Below, piece after piece: positions 33,410 through 42,300 of a DNA stretch of 64,000 bases. The number at the start of each line of letters is the position of its first letter. Position 1 is the first letter of the stretch. Under the pieces are notes generated by a model, which was not told the origin of the DNA, made no database searches, and saw nothing but the letters and a program-made list of their open reading frames with translations. The DNA is from Candidatus Hinthialibacter antarcticus (GTDB lineage Bacteria > Hinthialibacterota > Hinthialibacteria > Hinthialibacterales > Hinthialibacteraceae): assembly GCA_030765645.1 (NCBI GenBank), contig JAVCCE010000031.1, positions 1-64,000 of the forward strand, in the 5' to 3' direction. The translations under genes were made by a program, and so were the position numbers.

Positions 33410-33727
33410 GAGTTTCATCATTTCGTTTCATATTTATTATTTCTCGCAAATTTGATAATCCCCAAGTTTGCGCTTACGCAAAATGCTGGTCGAATTTTAG
33501 GGGAGGAGTTGAACCTGTCCCTTCTCCCTCTGGGAGAAGGTTAGGATGAGGGCAACAAATTTTGGTGGGGTAAGTATAAAGAACCCACCCTACGGGACCA
33601 CAGTGACTACATTTGGTTCGTGTCATCTCGAGCGCAGCGAAGCGATCTCGCTTTTCGATTTGTGAGATTGCCGCGTCGGCCTTCGGCCTCCTCGCAATGA
33701 CACTGGCCTTGATTTTCAAGACAGTCG
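33410..33727. other. Intergenic gap composed of three repeat types
   Basis: 318 bases with no gene. In order: a CTTCTCCCTCTGGGAGAAGG hairpin (33522-33541, followed by GATGAGGGC), a GGTGGGGTAAG...ACCCACCCTACGG palindrome-like unit (about 33568-33598), and copy B of the long dispersed palindrome (33620-33703). Confidence 0.6.
33620..33703. repeat. Dispersed long palindrome, copy B
   Basis: Same family as 23963-24045: it begins GTGTCATCTCGAG, has GATCTCG...TGAGATTG inner arms, and ends CTCGCAATGACAC. More mismatches than copy A, and one arm is altered by a GGCCTTCGGCC hairpin insert. Confidence 0.8.
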
Positions 33728-34759
33728 CTACTTGATTTTGCTAGCCTCCCCTTTTTCATACGATTTCAATAGTTCATTCATTCTACTCATCGCGTCTTCA
33801 ACCGATATCTCCGTCATACACATGTGATGCTTGAGCGGGCAGGTACGTTTCATACAGGGGGCGCAATCGAGATTTTTATTCAGCAATACCGCTTGGGTTC
33901 CTAACGGCCCGGTCGCAGTGGCATTCGTCGGCCCGATGAATGTAAGTGTGGGGCGCTTTAACGCAGCCGACGCGTGCATCACCCCGGAATCATTACACGC
34001 GACCACGTCACATGCCTCGATCAATGCGAACAACTGACGCAAAGATGTTTGCCCTGCGAACGATACAACCCCATGCCCCGCTTGTTGAGCGATTGCGTCC
34101 GCCGCATCCGCCTCGGCTTTTGATCCCAACAGGATAACGCTCGCGCCCAATTCATTCACGCAGCGTTGCGCGAGTTGCGCGTAGCGTTCCCCCGGCCAGC
34201 ACTTGGCGGGACCATACGCGGCGCCAGCGGCCATCCCAATGATGCGTCCAGGCGCAACGCCGGAGCGTTGCATCAACGCTTGGACCGAATCCCGCTCGTC
34301 AGGCAATAAGGAAATACACGGCTCTGCTGTTTCTAGCGAACCATTTAGTAGTTGGTTGTATACAGCAGAATGGTGAATGTCTTTATGAGGCTTTTTGAAC
34401 GCCTGCGTCAAAAGCAAACGGCGTAAATGGGCGCGGTAGCCGATGCGTTGGGGGATGTTGCCGAGTCGAAATAAAAAAGCCGATGAAAATGAATTCGGGA
34501 GCAGGTATCCGGCATCATATTTTTGTTTTTGCAATGACTTTGCCGCGTCGCGCATCCGCCCCCAACTTCGATGCCAGCGTTGATCGAGCGGCGTCAGCGT
34601 CCAGGAGCAGGGCGCATGTTGAAAGACGGGCAGAGCAACTGCCCCGCCCGTCAGAGTGATTTCATCGTCCTGATGTTCTTCCGCAAACCGCGCCAGCGCC
34701 CCGCTTGCCATCACAGCGTCGCCGAGCCAGTTCGGCAATCGAATAAGAATCTTCGCCAT
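33728..34759 (-). CDS. Glycosyltransferase family 9, heptosyltransferase-like
   Basis: A 343-residue GT-B enzyme of the ADP-heptose:LPS heptosyltransferase group. N-terminal ILIRLPNWLGDAVMA (acceptor-side motif), GRIIGMAAGAAYGPAKCWPGERY and the nucleotide-site segment CNDSGVMHASAALKRPTLTFIGPTNATATGP match WaaF-type enzymes. A Cys/His cluster (CAPCMKRTCPLKHHMC) near the C-terminus is typical of this branch. It implies a lipopolysaccharide core or similar glycolipid. The preceding gene stops 3 bases before its ATG, so they are co-transcribed. Confidence 0.88.
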   Translation of the reverse strand: MAKILIRLPNWLGDAVMASGALARFAEEHQDDEITLTGGAVALPVFQHAPCSWTLTPLDQRWHRSWGRMRDAAKSLQKQKYDAGYLLPNSFSSAFLFRLGNIPQRIGYRAHLRRLLLTQAFKKPHKDIHHSAVYNQLLNGSLETAEPCISLLPDERDSVQALMQRSGVAPGRIIGMAAGAAYGPAKCWPGERYAQLAQRCVNELGASVILLGSKAEADAADAIAQQAGHGVVSFAGQTSLRQLFALIEACDVVACNDSGVMHASAALKRPTLTFIGPTNATATGPLGTQAVLLNKNLDCAPCMKRTCPLKHHMCMTEISVEDAMSRMNELLKSYEKGEASKIK

Positions 34760-34762
34760 TGG

Positions 34763-36163
34763 TTAAAAGACGGAGACGAAGTCTATGGTTAATGGGTCTC
34801 CATAGTTCGATAAACTTCCATTTGCTAACGACGCTTGCAATTGAAGTAAATAGGTCGCGGATTCCAAATCGGTACTGATACGGAGCGAATTGTTCTCAAT
34901 TGTCGGCTTGCTTAAAAATTCAAACGGTTCGAGACCGTCGATGATTTTTGTCATTTTAAGCGTATAACTTACCGCCCCAACAACTGGATTAAATGTAAGC
35001 AGTAACCCATTATCCGGGTCTTGTAATTCTGCGACTGCACAAGGATTCGTCTGCCAATCAAAAGCCAAGTTCAGCGGCTCTGTCGAAAAATCAACCGTCG
35101 TCCGGTCTATCACTGCGCAAAACGGCCCGTCCGGTTCCATGTTTGGAACATCAGCGCTTGCCCATGACGGCGGAGCGATATTTTCATCAACGACGGGAAA
35201 CGGTGTTGGAGTCGGCGTTGCAATCGGCGGCGCGGACAAAACGACTTCGAAGGTATCAGTCGCGATCAGACCAATTTGACCATCCAGCGTCTTGGTTCGG
35301 ATAAAAACCGTTTGAGGACCCGTTTGGGTAAATCCAAAGGGAAATTCAGCAAACGGTTTAAATGAATTTGTTGTCAATCCGCGCTTTTCAACGTCTTGGA
35401 AGGTAATGTTCTCTACAAAGACGTCATAGATCACTTGTGAAGCGTCAGGATGCGAGGGCGGGTCCCAGCGAATTTCAAAGTTGCGGGTTTGGCTAATCGA
35501 AACTTCGCGACCAGGAATAAAGGTAATGTTCTCCACGATACCCGCTGGCGGCGTCGGCGTGGCGGTCGGCAACGCCAAGCCCTGCCGATTAATCATTAAC
35601 AGTAAATCAATTTGATTGACGACGCCGTCTGAATTCAGATCAAATTGACCGAGGTTGCGTTGCGATTGCACCTGCCATTTATGCGCGAGTGCGATTACGT
35701 CTTTTGAATCAATCACAGCGTTGCCGTCTATGTTGCCTGCTGGCGTTGGCGTTTGGAACCCAACGGGAGTTGGAGACGGCTCGAACCCTTGCCCGACGGC
35801 AGGAATTAAAAACGCCCAATTGCCTGACACGGTTCCAGTACCAGCGCCGCCTGTAATGGACACGCTCCAGGAATATTGACCCGTTTGCAATTGAATGCGG
35901 GTGATCTGCGGCAGCACATATTTTGTATCCGTGACAGTCACAGGGCCGATTTGAGGTGACAGCGGGTTTGGAGTATTCAACACAACGCTGAATTGGGTCG
36001 CACCCTCGGGCGCAGTCCATTCGAATCCACGCGTGACCAGATCGTCAATGGACGCCTCGCCGCCATTGGCGGGAAACACTGGGGCCAATTCTTGCGTAAA
36101 TCCCGACACAGAGAATAATGCCGCGCATAGACAAACAATCCAACTCAAACCCAACCGAACCAT
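34763..36163 (-). CDS. Secreted modular protein with dockerin-like repeats and fibronectin-type domains
   Basis: 466 residues with a signal peptide (about 1-24). The first beta domain (about 30-125) resembles a fibronectin-III-like fold (FEWTAPEGATQFSVVLNT). A Pro/Thr linker then leads to two calcium-loop motifs (NIDGNAVIDSKDVIAL and QFDLNSDGVVNQIDLLL, about 145-195), which look like a type I dockerin pair, flanked by TPTPP linkers. Two more beta domains follow (about 205-310 and 335-466). No catalytic site or sorting tail is visible. It probably functions outside the cell, either in attachment or as a carrier. Confidence 0.78.
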   Translation of the reverse strand: MVRLGLSWIVCLCAALFSVSGFTQELAPVFPANGGEASIDDLVTRGFEWTAPEGATQFSVVLNTPNPLSPQIGPVTVTDTKYVLPQITRIQLQTGQYSWSVSITGGAGTGTVSGNWAFLIPAVGQGFEPSPTPVGFQTPTPAGNIDGNAVIDSKDVIALAHKWQVQSQRNLGQFDLNSDGVVNQIDLLLMINRQGLALPTATPTPPAGIVENITFIPGREVSISQTRNFEIRWDPPSHPDASQVIYDVFVENITFQDVEKRGLTTNSFKPFAEFPFGFTQTGPQTVFIRTKTLDGQIGLIATDTFEVVLSAPPIATPTPTPFPVVDENIAPPSWASADVPNMEPDGPFCAVIDRTTVDFSTEPLNLAFDWQTNPCAVAELQDPDNGLLLTFNPVVGAVSYTLKMTKIIDGLEPFEFLSKPTIENNSLRISTDLESATYLLQLQASLANGSLSNYGDPLTIDFVSVF

Positions 36164-36270
36164 AATCCGCTCCTCTGGTGCACTACAATCTCAAGTGTCC
36201 GTGCAACACAATATGTTACAAGCAAATCTACGTTAATATAACGTAATCAAACCGATATGACGAAACTTTT

Positions 36271-36948
36271 TTACTCTGCCGGTTTGGTTGAATCGACCAT
36301 TGCGTTAAACGCGGGTTTCCAGTGCTCTAAAACTGCGTCCGGTCCGGTCAGTTTCCAATGCCAGGGGCCGCCGGGGCCTTCGATAACCGCCGCCAACATC
36401 CGCATTCCCGCCGTGGCTTCGCCGCCGCCCATCATAGCGCCGACCGCGAGGGTTCCTTTTACGTCAAGCGTTTGTACTGCAAGCCCGTTGACGGTCTTTG
36501 TGATTTGCTCCGGCTCGCCAACAGGGCTTTGCATTTGCCCGATCCAACGGTCGATATTTTGTTGGGCGGAACCGCCGATTCCCTGAAATAGCGCCAATTC
36601 GCCCGATCCTTCAACGCCTTCCGGTGCGGAAAGTCGAAACTGCGCGGCGCGAAAGCTGCTGCTGGGTTGCTCGGGGCTCCAGCTGGGGTCAATCTTAAAT
36701 GACAAGCCCGCAGCGGTGGCCTGCCCGCCCGCAACTTCAAGCGGTTCCGCCTTCGGGCCTGGCATCAACATGGTTTCACCCTGGGGCTGCGATTGATTGA
36801 TGGGCGGGTGGCTTGAAGGAAGTTCAGATGATTGCGCCACTTGAGGCGGCGTCGATGCACCTTCGGGCGCATCCACTAATTCTCCCTGGTTTCCTGAACA
36901 TGAAGCGAAAGCCATCGCTGTGATTAGACAAAGTAATACGTTTTTCAC
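36271..36948 (-). CDS. Lipoprotein of unknown function
   Basis: 225 residues; signal peptide with lipobox (AFASC, Cys at about 17). The mature part has a polar linker to about 75, then one compact domain (GLSFKIDPSWSPEQPSSSFRAAQFRLSAP ... GIGGSAQQNIDRWIGQMQSP ... GGPWHWKLTGPDAVLEHWKPAF). A similar pattern, with GGSxxxNIxRWxxQ and a WxxKLTGP ending, occurs in lipoproteins of Planctomycetes-like genomes, as far as I recognise. No function is known. Its neighbours give no clue. Confidence 0.7.
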   Translation of the reverse strand: MKNVLLCLITAMAFASCSGNQGELVDAPEGASTPPQVAQSSELPSSHPPINQSQPQGETMLMPGPKAEPLEVAGGQATAAGLSFKIDPSWSPEQPSSSFRAAQFRLSAPEGVEGSGELALFQGIGGSAQQNIDRWIGQMQSPVGEPEQITKTVNGLAVQTLDVKGTLAVGAMMGGGEATAGMRMLAAVIEGPGGPWHWKLTGPDAVLEHWKPAFNAMVDSTKPAE

Positions 36949-37090
36949 GGGAATCTCCTCCGAATTTAGTTATACGGTTCGCTGCTATTTAAGTTAGGAT
37001 AACGCCAACCGCCAAGTGGATTGGAAAAAAAATCATACAATTGCAATATTATTAAAACGATCCAGGCGCCCCGGCGTTACATTGAACAAG

Positions 37091-37714
37091 ATGAACGCGA
37101 TCGCTCAACTGGCGCCAGTGGAAAACCGAATGAACGACGTCGTCCCCGACGAAACGCTAATGGTGCGGTATGGACAAGGCGATGTAGACGCCTTTGACGA
37201 ACTATTTCGGCGCCACCGAAATTCGGTCTATGCGTTTATCCAGGGGTTTGTCTATGCGCAAGACCAATGGGACGATCTGTTTCAAGCGGTGTTTTTAAAA
37301 GTGGTGCGCAACCGCAAACGCTATCAGCCGACGGCAAAATTCACAACCTGGTTGTACGTCATCGTCCGTTCGGTTTGCTTCGACGCGATACGGTCGCAAA
37401 AACGAAAGCCCGTTTTATCTTTGGTCAAAGGCCCAAGCGGAGAAATGGAAGACATGACGCTGACCATTGCCAGTTCAGAACGGAACCCTCGCGACGAAGC
37501 GCATGACAGCCGTTTGCGCGAGACGCTGTCGCAAGTGATCCAGATGTTGCCCGACGAGCAGCGCGAAGCGTTATTGCTCAAGGAAAATACAACCATGACC
37601 TTTGAAGAAATCGGAACGATGTTGGGCTGCCCGGCCAATACAATCAAAAGCCGGACGCACTACGCACTTTTGGCGATACGCAAACAGTTAATCAAACGCG
37701 GGATCACATTATGA
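37091..37714 (+). CDS. ECF-type RNA polymerase sigma factor
   Basis: 207-residue alternative sigma factor. Region 2 (about 30-95) contains DAFDELFRRHRNSVYAFIQG and KFTTWLYVIVRSVCFDAIRSQKRK; region 4 (about 145-200) contains LPDEQREALLLKENTTMTFEEIGTMLG with the helix-turn-helix ANTIKSRTHYALLAIRK. The start is uncertain: ATG 37091 is used, with ATG 37130 (GGAAAA upstream) equally possible. Its last 4 bases overlap the next gene, the classic sigma/anti-sigma arrangement. Confidence 0.88.
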   Translation: MNAIAQLAPVENRMNDVVPDETLMVRYGQGDVDAFDELFRRHRNSVYAFIQGFVYAQDQWDDLFQAVFLKVVRNRKRYQPTAKFTTWLYVIVRSVCFDAIRSQKRKPVLSLVKGPSGEMEDMTLTIASSERNPRDEAHDSRLRETLSQVIQMLPDEQREALLLKENTTMTFEEIGTMLGCPANTIKSRTHYALLAIRKQLIKRGITL

Positions 37715-39276
37715 ACGAAGAACTGGTTCGCCAATGGATGATGGAACATCTCTACGGTGAGATTCACCCAGAAGACGACCAACGCTTGAATGATGCGTTG
37801 CAGAAAAATCCCGAACTGGCGCAAGAATGGCAGGACGCTCAAGCCGTCCATCTCCTCATGCGCCAGACAGAACATTCGGACGCCCCGCTCGCGCTGCAAG
37901 ACGCCGTCCAACAAGCGGCGCGCAACCTTTCAGCGAATGACGCTTCGTTCTTTCGATGGGGGCGCTGGCTAACGGCGGCGGTCGTCCTGGTCGCATCCGG
38001 CGCAGCGTTTTTACAATTGAACGGCAATCTACCGGATAACTATCTTGTTGAATCGGAAGAAACTCAATCGCCCGAAATTGCGATGGCGCCGCAGTTCAAA
38101 TTACAAATGGATGAGCCAAATTCGGAATCAACCGGATTGATGAAAATTGCACGAAACGGCGACTCGAACGAAGCCTTTACGCTGGCAACATCCAAAGGCC
38201 ATATCGAACACAAAGCCAGTGAGAAACGAGACGCCGAAGCGGAAGATTTGTTCCGAACCGGGCTTGGCGTCTACAACCAGGCGTTTACCAAGATTGGCGA
38301 TGACCGCCTCACCTTGCTAAAAAGCGCCGTCATTACCTTGAGCGATGTCGCTAAATTATACGCCGACCAAAAAGAATGGGCGGCGCTCGCCATGACGCTA
38401 ATCGCTGACTCTCACCGGGCGTTAGATGATATTGATTCGGCGATTCAAACCTACCACCAGCTAATTTCGTCTTACCCTGAATCGGATTTGATTTGTACAC
38501 AAGCGCGTATTTCGATGGTTGAGTTGTTGCTCACTCAAGAAGACCGCCTTGATGAGGTTGACCAGCAACTTAATGTCCTCGCCAAACAAGAGAAGCTATC
38601 AGACGACTTTGCGTCACTGGCGTTAACTGCATCAAGCAAAATTGGCGAGAAACACCCGGAACAAGCCTACACTTGGGCAATACAGGTATTGTCTTCGTGG
38701 CCGCCGCAACATATCTATCATCAAAAAGCGCAGCGCTTCGCGGCGCAATATTATAAAGATGCTTTGGCCGCGCACTCCATTCAACCCTGGTGGCAATTAG
38801 GTCCGCTGGACAATTTTTCGGTTCAGCCTGAAGACATTCCAGCAATTGCATCAACCAAAACAATGCCCGGCTATAACAACCGTCCCGTTGCCTGGGACAA
38901 GGTCCGCATTGAAAACGGCTTCATTGATTTTTCTCAAGACAAAATAAAAGAAGACGCATACCGCTCTATTTTTCTGGCGACCCATATTGATTCGCCAGAG
39001 CCACAGGTCGTCATTCTTGCGCTGACAGCCAAGGTGCGCGGCCTTTTATTCGTCAATGACGAACTGGTTTGGAAAGGCGCACTCAACCGAAACCTGTGGC
39101 GGCAAGAACAACAAAATCTATCCCGACACAGCATTCAATGCCCGCTCAAAAAAGGGCGCAACACAATTCTCTTTAAACTATTTTTCCCGACCGGAAAGAA
39201 AGACGACAGCCAGTTTTCCGTCGCCATTTTAGACACCGATCACAACATCAACCACGACCTGACGGCGTCGTACTAA
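37711..39276 (+). CDS. Membrane-anchored anti-sigma-like protein with large periplasmic part
   Basis: 521 residues. The cytosolic N-terminus (1-85, LVRQWMMEHLYGEIHPEDDQRLNDALQKNPELAQEWQDAQ) looks like an anti-sigma domain without the usual Cys/His zinc motif. One membrane helix (about 86-104, WLTAAVVLVASGAAFLQL) leads to a helical-repeat region (about 165-360, resembling TPRs) and a C-terminal beta domain (about 365-515) like a jelly-roll. Start overlaps the sigma gene (ATGA), so it is probably its regulator, sensing a periplasmic state. The alpha-2-macroglobulin gene follows 28 bases later. Confidence 0.7.
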   Translation: MNEELVRQWMMEHLYGEIHPEDDQRLNDALQKNPELAQEWQDAQAVHLLMRQTEHSDAPLALQDAVQQAARNLSANDASFFRWGRWLTAAVVLVASGAAFLQLNGNLPDNYLVESEETQSPEIAMAPQFKLQMDEPNSESTGLMKIARNGDSNEAFTLATSKGHIEHKASEKRDAEAEDLFRTGLGVYNQAFTKIGDDRLTLLKSAVITLSDVAKLYADQKEWAALAMTLIADSHRALDDIDSAIQTYHQLISSYPESDLICTQARISMVELLLTQEDRLDEVDQQLNVLAKQEKLSDDFASLALTASSKIGEKHPEQAYTWAIQVLSSWPPQHIYHQKAQRFAAQYYKDALAAHSIQPWWQLGPLDNFSVQPEDIPAIASTKTMPGYNNRPVAWDKVRIENGFIDFSQDKIKEDAYRSIFLATHIDSPEPQVVILALTAKVRGLLFVNDELVWKGALNRNLWRQEQQNLSRHSIQCPLKKGRNTILFKLFFPTGKKDDSQFSVAILDTDHNINHDLTASY

Positions 39277-39304
39277 AACTGAAACATACCAAAGAGGCTT
39301 AACC

Positions 39305-42300
39305 ATGAAAACGAAACGAGCATTTCAACTTTTTATACTATTCATCGCCATCGCCTGGTTGGGCGTCGCGACCCAATCCGAAATTGCCTTAGACCGCAAT
39401 GGAGTCGATATTACGCGAGGCCAAGATTCGCTGACCATCACGCTTCCCTTCTCGAACGAAGGCGGTTCGCGAAGCATCGACGAGTTGAAGGTCACGTTGC
39501 TGGGTGAAAAATACGAAACGCTGGCGACCGTCATCAAGAAGGTGGTATTGCTAAACGGACAGCAGATTGAAGAGGTCGCGCTGCCCATATCAGCCAACAC
39601 GCCGGATATCTCTCAATGTGTTCTTCGCATTGATCTCATGGGACAAACCTGGCTGAAACCTTTGGGCGAGTCGCCCCAATCGCTTGAGTTGCAAGTCATC
39701 GGACAGCGCGAGTGGATCGAAGGCGCCAAAAGCATTGTGCGGGTGATTGCCAACAGCAGCGACGGCGCACCAGCCGCTGGCGTAGAGATTAACGCGTCGT
39801 TGTCGCTAAACGGAAAATCCGTCTTTAACTCGACCGCGACGACCGATAATGATGGCAGCGCGGAGTTAGTTTTCCCGGCGGCGAGCAATACCCAAGGCGA
39901 TTTTGAATTAAACATCCAAGCCGATTCAAGCCTTGGGTCTCAAGTCGTGACTTCAGAAATCACCATCCAATCCGGCGTGAAGGTGTTTTTGACCACCGAC
40001 AAACCGGTCTACCAACCACGCCAGACGGTGCACATCCGCGCGCTAGCGGCGCACCCCGCGACCAATAAGCCGATTGCGAACCGGGAAGTTACGCTGGAGG
40101 TCTACGACGGCCGCGGCAACAAGGTGTTCAAGAGCATCAAAACAACATCCGAATTTGGCGTGGTTTCAGCGGACTTCACGCTAGCGGATGAGGTCAATCA
40201 AGGCGATTACCTTGTCAAGACGATTTGCGGCGACTCCGAAACCGAAAAAGGCGTTCAAGTGTATGAATACGTCTTGCCAAAATTCCGCGTTGACGTGAAG
40301 AACCAGAATGAATTTTATTCGCCCGGCGATGTGGTCAAAGGCGACCTGGAAGCCCGTTATTTCTTTGGCAAGCCCGTCGATAACGGCAACATCAAAATCA
40401 CAGCGAATTGCTTCGACGTCGGTTTTAATGAATTTGAAATTATCGAAGGTAAAACCAATGATGACGGTAAGTTCGAATATGAATTCACGGTTCCAGATCG
40501 CTTGATTGGACAACCTTCGTTTCAGGGCAACACCATCATCCAGATGGATGTTCGAGTCACTGATAGCGCTGACCATGAAGAGCAGAAAATCCATACGTTT
40601 CATGTTTCAGTCGAACCGCTTGAGATCGAGTTGGTTCCAGAAAGCGGGCATCTCATCGCTGGGGTTGAAAACGAAATTTTCGCCATTGCGTCGCATCCAG
40701 ATGGAAGCGTCGCCAAGCCCAAACTCAAAGTTCAATCCGGTTGGTTAAAGCAAGATGTATCAGTGCAATGCGACGAAAACGGCATTGCGGCTTTCAAGCT
40801 AACGCCGGAGAGAAACGCCAACATTGAATTGACAATTCTTGCGGAACTGGACGGCGAGACGATCACGCTAGAAAAAGAGATTCCGACGGCGCCAGATGAG
40901 AACCGCATTCTAATTCGCCCAAATAAGGGCGTTTATCGCGTGGGCGACGTGATGACGGTCGATATTTTCACGCCAGATAAAGCGGGCGAAGCGGTTTACC
41001 TTGATATCGTCAAGAACAAGCAAACCATGCTGACTCACACCCTGCGCCCCCAAGGCGGCAAGGCGTCAATCCAACAAGCCATCGACATCGAACTCGCTGG
41101 GACATTGGAACTTAACGCTTATCGAATCAGAAACGACGGCAACATGATACGCGACACCAAGCGAGTGGTGGCGTTGCGTTCGGATGACCTGAAAATTGAA
41201 ATTCAGCCTGATTTTGATGAATATGAACCCGGTCAACCCGCGAAACTCAAAATCGCCGTAACAGACCAGAATGGCGTCCCTGTGCAAGCCGCTTTGGGGA
41301 TGCACATCGTTGACGAAAGCGTCTACAGCCTTAGCGAAAAAGAGCCTGGACTCGCAAAGGTGTTTTTCGCCATCGAACGCGAATTGTTGAACCCAAAAGT
41401 GGAGATTCACGGCTTCCATCTCGACAAGGCAATTCCCTTGTCAGCCAAACCGTTAGAAAAAAGCGACTCGCTTTCCCGCGCTCTGCTGGCGAAGTTAGAC
41501 GCGCCATCACCCTTCGGCTTGTTCATTAATACGGTGCAGGAAAAACGCCAGAAAGCCCAGCAGGATTTGCAAAAATTTGTGAATGTCTTTAGCGCCAATG
41601 GGATTACGAATCTAGAACTTTCCCTCCCCTTGGGCGAAATTGCGCTCACAAATGATATTGATCTGACAGACATTTCCATCAATGATCCCTGGGGCGCCCC
41701 GTATGTTTCCTATATCAACCCTGCCAATGGGAGCACGGTTCTCGCCAGCGTTGGCATCGACCAGAAAGAAAAGACGGATGATGACGTGAAGGTTGCTTAT
41801 TTTATGCAAGCGCGTGGCCGAAGCGTAATGATTGACCGCCTTGGACGTCGTATCCAATTGGGGCAAGAAGTTCTTTTTTTCCGAGGGGAAGCAGGAGCGG
41901 AACCGATGATGGAAGCCTTGCCGCAACGCATGATTCAAAAAGGCGTTGTCGAATTCGCCCCAGCACAAGTCGATAACATGGGCGGTATGGGGATGGGCGG
42001 CAATCAATTTGGCGCTCCTCCGGGCGTTGCATCCAATGTGCAAGATGAAGGAATCGGACAAAATTTATTTAAAGGCGGCGTAGACGAATTCATCATCGCC
42101 CAAGGAGCAAACGGCAGGACTGCCGTGCGAATACCCACTGACCGCTTTGCTCAAGACGGCGCGGGAGACCTTCAGTTAGGATTTGAACTCACATCAGATG
42201 AAATACTTACTCATGTTCAACAAAGAACGCAAGAAGATTTATTTGCGGATATATTTGTCAGCGCGGCAGATACGAAGGGTGAGGATGTATATTTCGCCAG

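Noticed and set aside
23963-33703. Repeats at 23963 and 33620 as a CRISPR or transposon pair
   Set aside because: Only two diverged palindromes, 9.6 kb apart, with no spacers, cas genes, transposase or target-site duplication visible.
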